From Betaproteobacteria bacterium (lineage in GTDB: Bacteria > Pseudomonadota > Gammaproteobacteria > Burkholderiales > Burkholderiaceae_C): a stretch of 6,859 bases of DNA. The DNA is taken from the NCBI GenBank assembly GCA_009918225.1, contig RGEP01000099.1:1-6859 (forward strand). The letters run 5' to 3'. Positions within the stretch are counted from its first letter, which is position 1, and each line of letters opens with the position of its first letter. Under the pieces are notes generated by a model, which ran no database searches, had not been told where the DNA came from, and saw only the letters and a program-made list of their open reading frames with translations. The position numbers and the translations under genes are program-made. Positions 5,778-6,859 of this stretch are shown here, piece after piece.

Positions 5778-6859
5778 TCACCCCGCCGCCCGCTCCCGCT
5801 CGCGCAAGCGGAACCGTTGGATCTTGCCCGTGGCCGTCTTGGGGAGTTCGCCCACGAATTCGATGTACCGGGGGTACTTGTAAGGGGCCAAGCGGTCCTT
5901 GACGAAGGCCTTGAGCTCGGCTTCGTTGGTTTGCTGGTCGGCCTTCAGGACGACGAAGGCTTTGGTCTTGGTCAGGCCGTCTTCGTCTTCCTTGCCAATC
6001 ACAGCGGCCTCCAGCACGGCGGGATGCTGCACCAAGGTGGCCTCGACTTCGAAGGGGCTGACGTAGATGCCGCTGACCTTGAGCATGTCGTCGCTGCGGC
6101 CGCTGTAGGTGTAGGTGCCGTCGGCATTGCGCACGTACTTGTCACCGCTCTTGGTCCAGCCCCCCTGGAAGGTCTCGCGGCTCTTTTCGCGGTTGGCCCA
6201 GTACATCAGTGCTGATGAGGGGCCCTTGATGTACAGGTCGCCAGGTTCCCCTTCCGGCACGGCGCCGCCGTCTTCGCCACGCAGTTCAATCTCATAGCCT
6301 GGCACGGGCCAGCCGGTGGTGCCGTAGCGAACCTGCCCGGGCCGGTTGCTCAGGAAGATGTGGAGCATCTCGGTGGAGCCGATGCCGTCCACGATGTCCA
6401 CGCCGAAGTGCTGTTTGAAGCGCTCACCCAGCTCCGCCGGCAGGGCCTCGCCCGCCGAGGAGGCCATGCGCAGCGCGGTTTGCGCTTTTGAGGGCAGTTG
6501 GGGGTGGGCCAGCATGCCGGCGTAGCCGGTGGGTGCGCCGAAGAAGATGGTGGGCTTGAGGCCTGGGGCGCCAGCGCCGCCTTCGGTCCAGCGCTTGAAC
6601 ACCGCCTCAGGCGTGGGCCGGTCGGCCAAGAGGACCGTGGTGGCTCCCACCGTCAGGGGGAAGGTCAGGCCGTTGCCCAGGCCATAGGCGAAGAAGAGCT
6701 TGGCGGCGCTGAAGCAAACGTCGTTTTCGGTGAGTTGCAGGAGGCGACGGCCATAGAGCTCGCCGGTGTGATACGGGTTGGCGTGGGTGTGCACCGTGCC
6801 TTTGGGGCGGCCGGTGCTGCCGCTGGAGTACAACCAGAAGCCCGGGTCATCGGGGTGGG
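5778..6859 (-). CDS. Benzoate-CoA ligase-type AMP-forming acyl-CoA synthetase, C-terminal part (5' end outside window)
   Basis: The frame is open to the window edge (first full codon at 6857), giving 359 residues of an enzyme that is usually about 520-530 long. It is a cytoplasmic ANL-superfamily enzyme that activates an aromatic carboxylate with ATP and joins it to coenzyme A. The motifs in order are the phosphate loop YSSGSTGRPKG (10-20), AKLFFAYGLGNGLTFPL (52-68, strongly typical of benzoate-CoA ligases), GSTEM (160-164), the hinge GRSDDMLKVSG (253-263) and PKTATGKIQRF (339-349) with the catalytic Lys345. Nothing is broken in the visible part. Benzoate, a hydroxy- or aminobenzoate, or a related ring acid could be the substrate; the window lacks part of the N-terminal domain. 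Benzoyl-CoA formed this way feeds the aerobic box or the anaerobic pathway, but no pathway gene follows here. The next gene, about 67 bases downstream, encodes a MarR-like regulator. Confidence 0.92.
   Translation of the reverse strand, partial: HPDDPGFWLYSSGSTGRPKGTVHTHANPYHTGELYGRRLLQLTENDVCFSAAKLFFAYGLGNGLTFPLTVGATTVLLADRPTPEAVFKRWTEGGAGAPGLKPTIFFGAPTGYAGMLAHPQLPSKAQTALRMASSAGEALPAELGERFKQHFGVDIVDGIGSTEMLHIFLSNRPGQVRYGTTGWPVPGYEIELRGEDGGAVPEGEPGDLYIKGPSSALMYWANREKSRETFQGGWTKSGDKYVRNADGTYTYSGRSDDMLKVSGIYVSPFEVEATLVQHPAVLEAAVIGKEDEDGLTKTKAFVVLKADQQTNEAELKAFVKDRLAPYKYPRYIEFVGELPKTATGKIQRFRLRERERAAG

Noticed and set aside
5352..6215. Open frame on the + strand across the regulator and ligase genes
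   Set aside because: It spans two well supported - strand genes and the gap between them, and its translation changes character along its length with no domain visible.
1..6859. CRISPR arrays, tRNA or rRNA genes, insertion sequences, toxin-antitoxin pairs, phage genes
   Set aside because: No regularly spaced repeats, transposase motifs, terminal repeats or RNA gene signatures were seen by reading; a covariance-model scan was not possible here.

Overview
The window looks like a chromosomal segment of a GC-rich betaproteobacterium, most likely Burkholderiales and plausibly Comamonadaceae. The reasons are the high GC content, a Bug-type periplasmic binding protein standing apart from any permease, a benzoate-CoA-ligase-type enzyme, and an MraY-like glycosyltransferase of the kind common in that order. 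The taxonomic call is inference from gene families, not from a marker gene. Coding density is high and no gene-free stretch exceeds 300 bases.

Positions 1-3183 are read on the + strand. The 3' half of an isocitrate lyase/PEP mutase superfamily enzyme (1-474, 5' end outside the window) is followed 54 bases later by a secreted Bug/TctC-family solute-binding protein (529-1557). After a 171-base gap comes a secreted M28 zinc metallopeptidase with a C-terminal Fn3-like domain (1729-3183). The first two may form a small organic-acid uptake and breakdown unit; the peptidase seems independent.

Positions 3188-6859 are all on the - strand and converge on the peptidase with a 4-base gap. In transcription order they are: the C-terminal two thirds of a benzoate-CoA-ligase-type acyl-CoA synthetase (6859-5778, cut by the window edge); a small MarR-like winged-helix regulator (about 5710-5315); a five-helix membrane protein with MASE1-like features (5272-4751); an MraY/WecA-type polyprenyl-phosphate sugar-1-phosphate transferase (4775-3702) whose start overlaps the preceding gene; and a GloA-like VOC-fold protein (3607-3188).

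The most unusual feature is a 33-bp inverted repeat (5686-5718, 15 of 16 base pairs matching per arm) lying on the translation start of the MarR-like gene. A second, weaker 20-bp inverted repeat (5290-5309) sits between that regulator and the membrane-protein gene. Together with the overlapping membrane-protein and transferase genes, this suggests a self-regulated three-gene module: regulator, small membrane protein, and the enzyme that starts lipid-linked glycan synthesis. No known system is recognised in this arrangement. The grouping and the operator role are inference.
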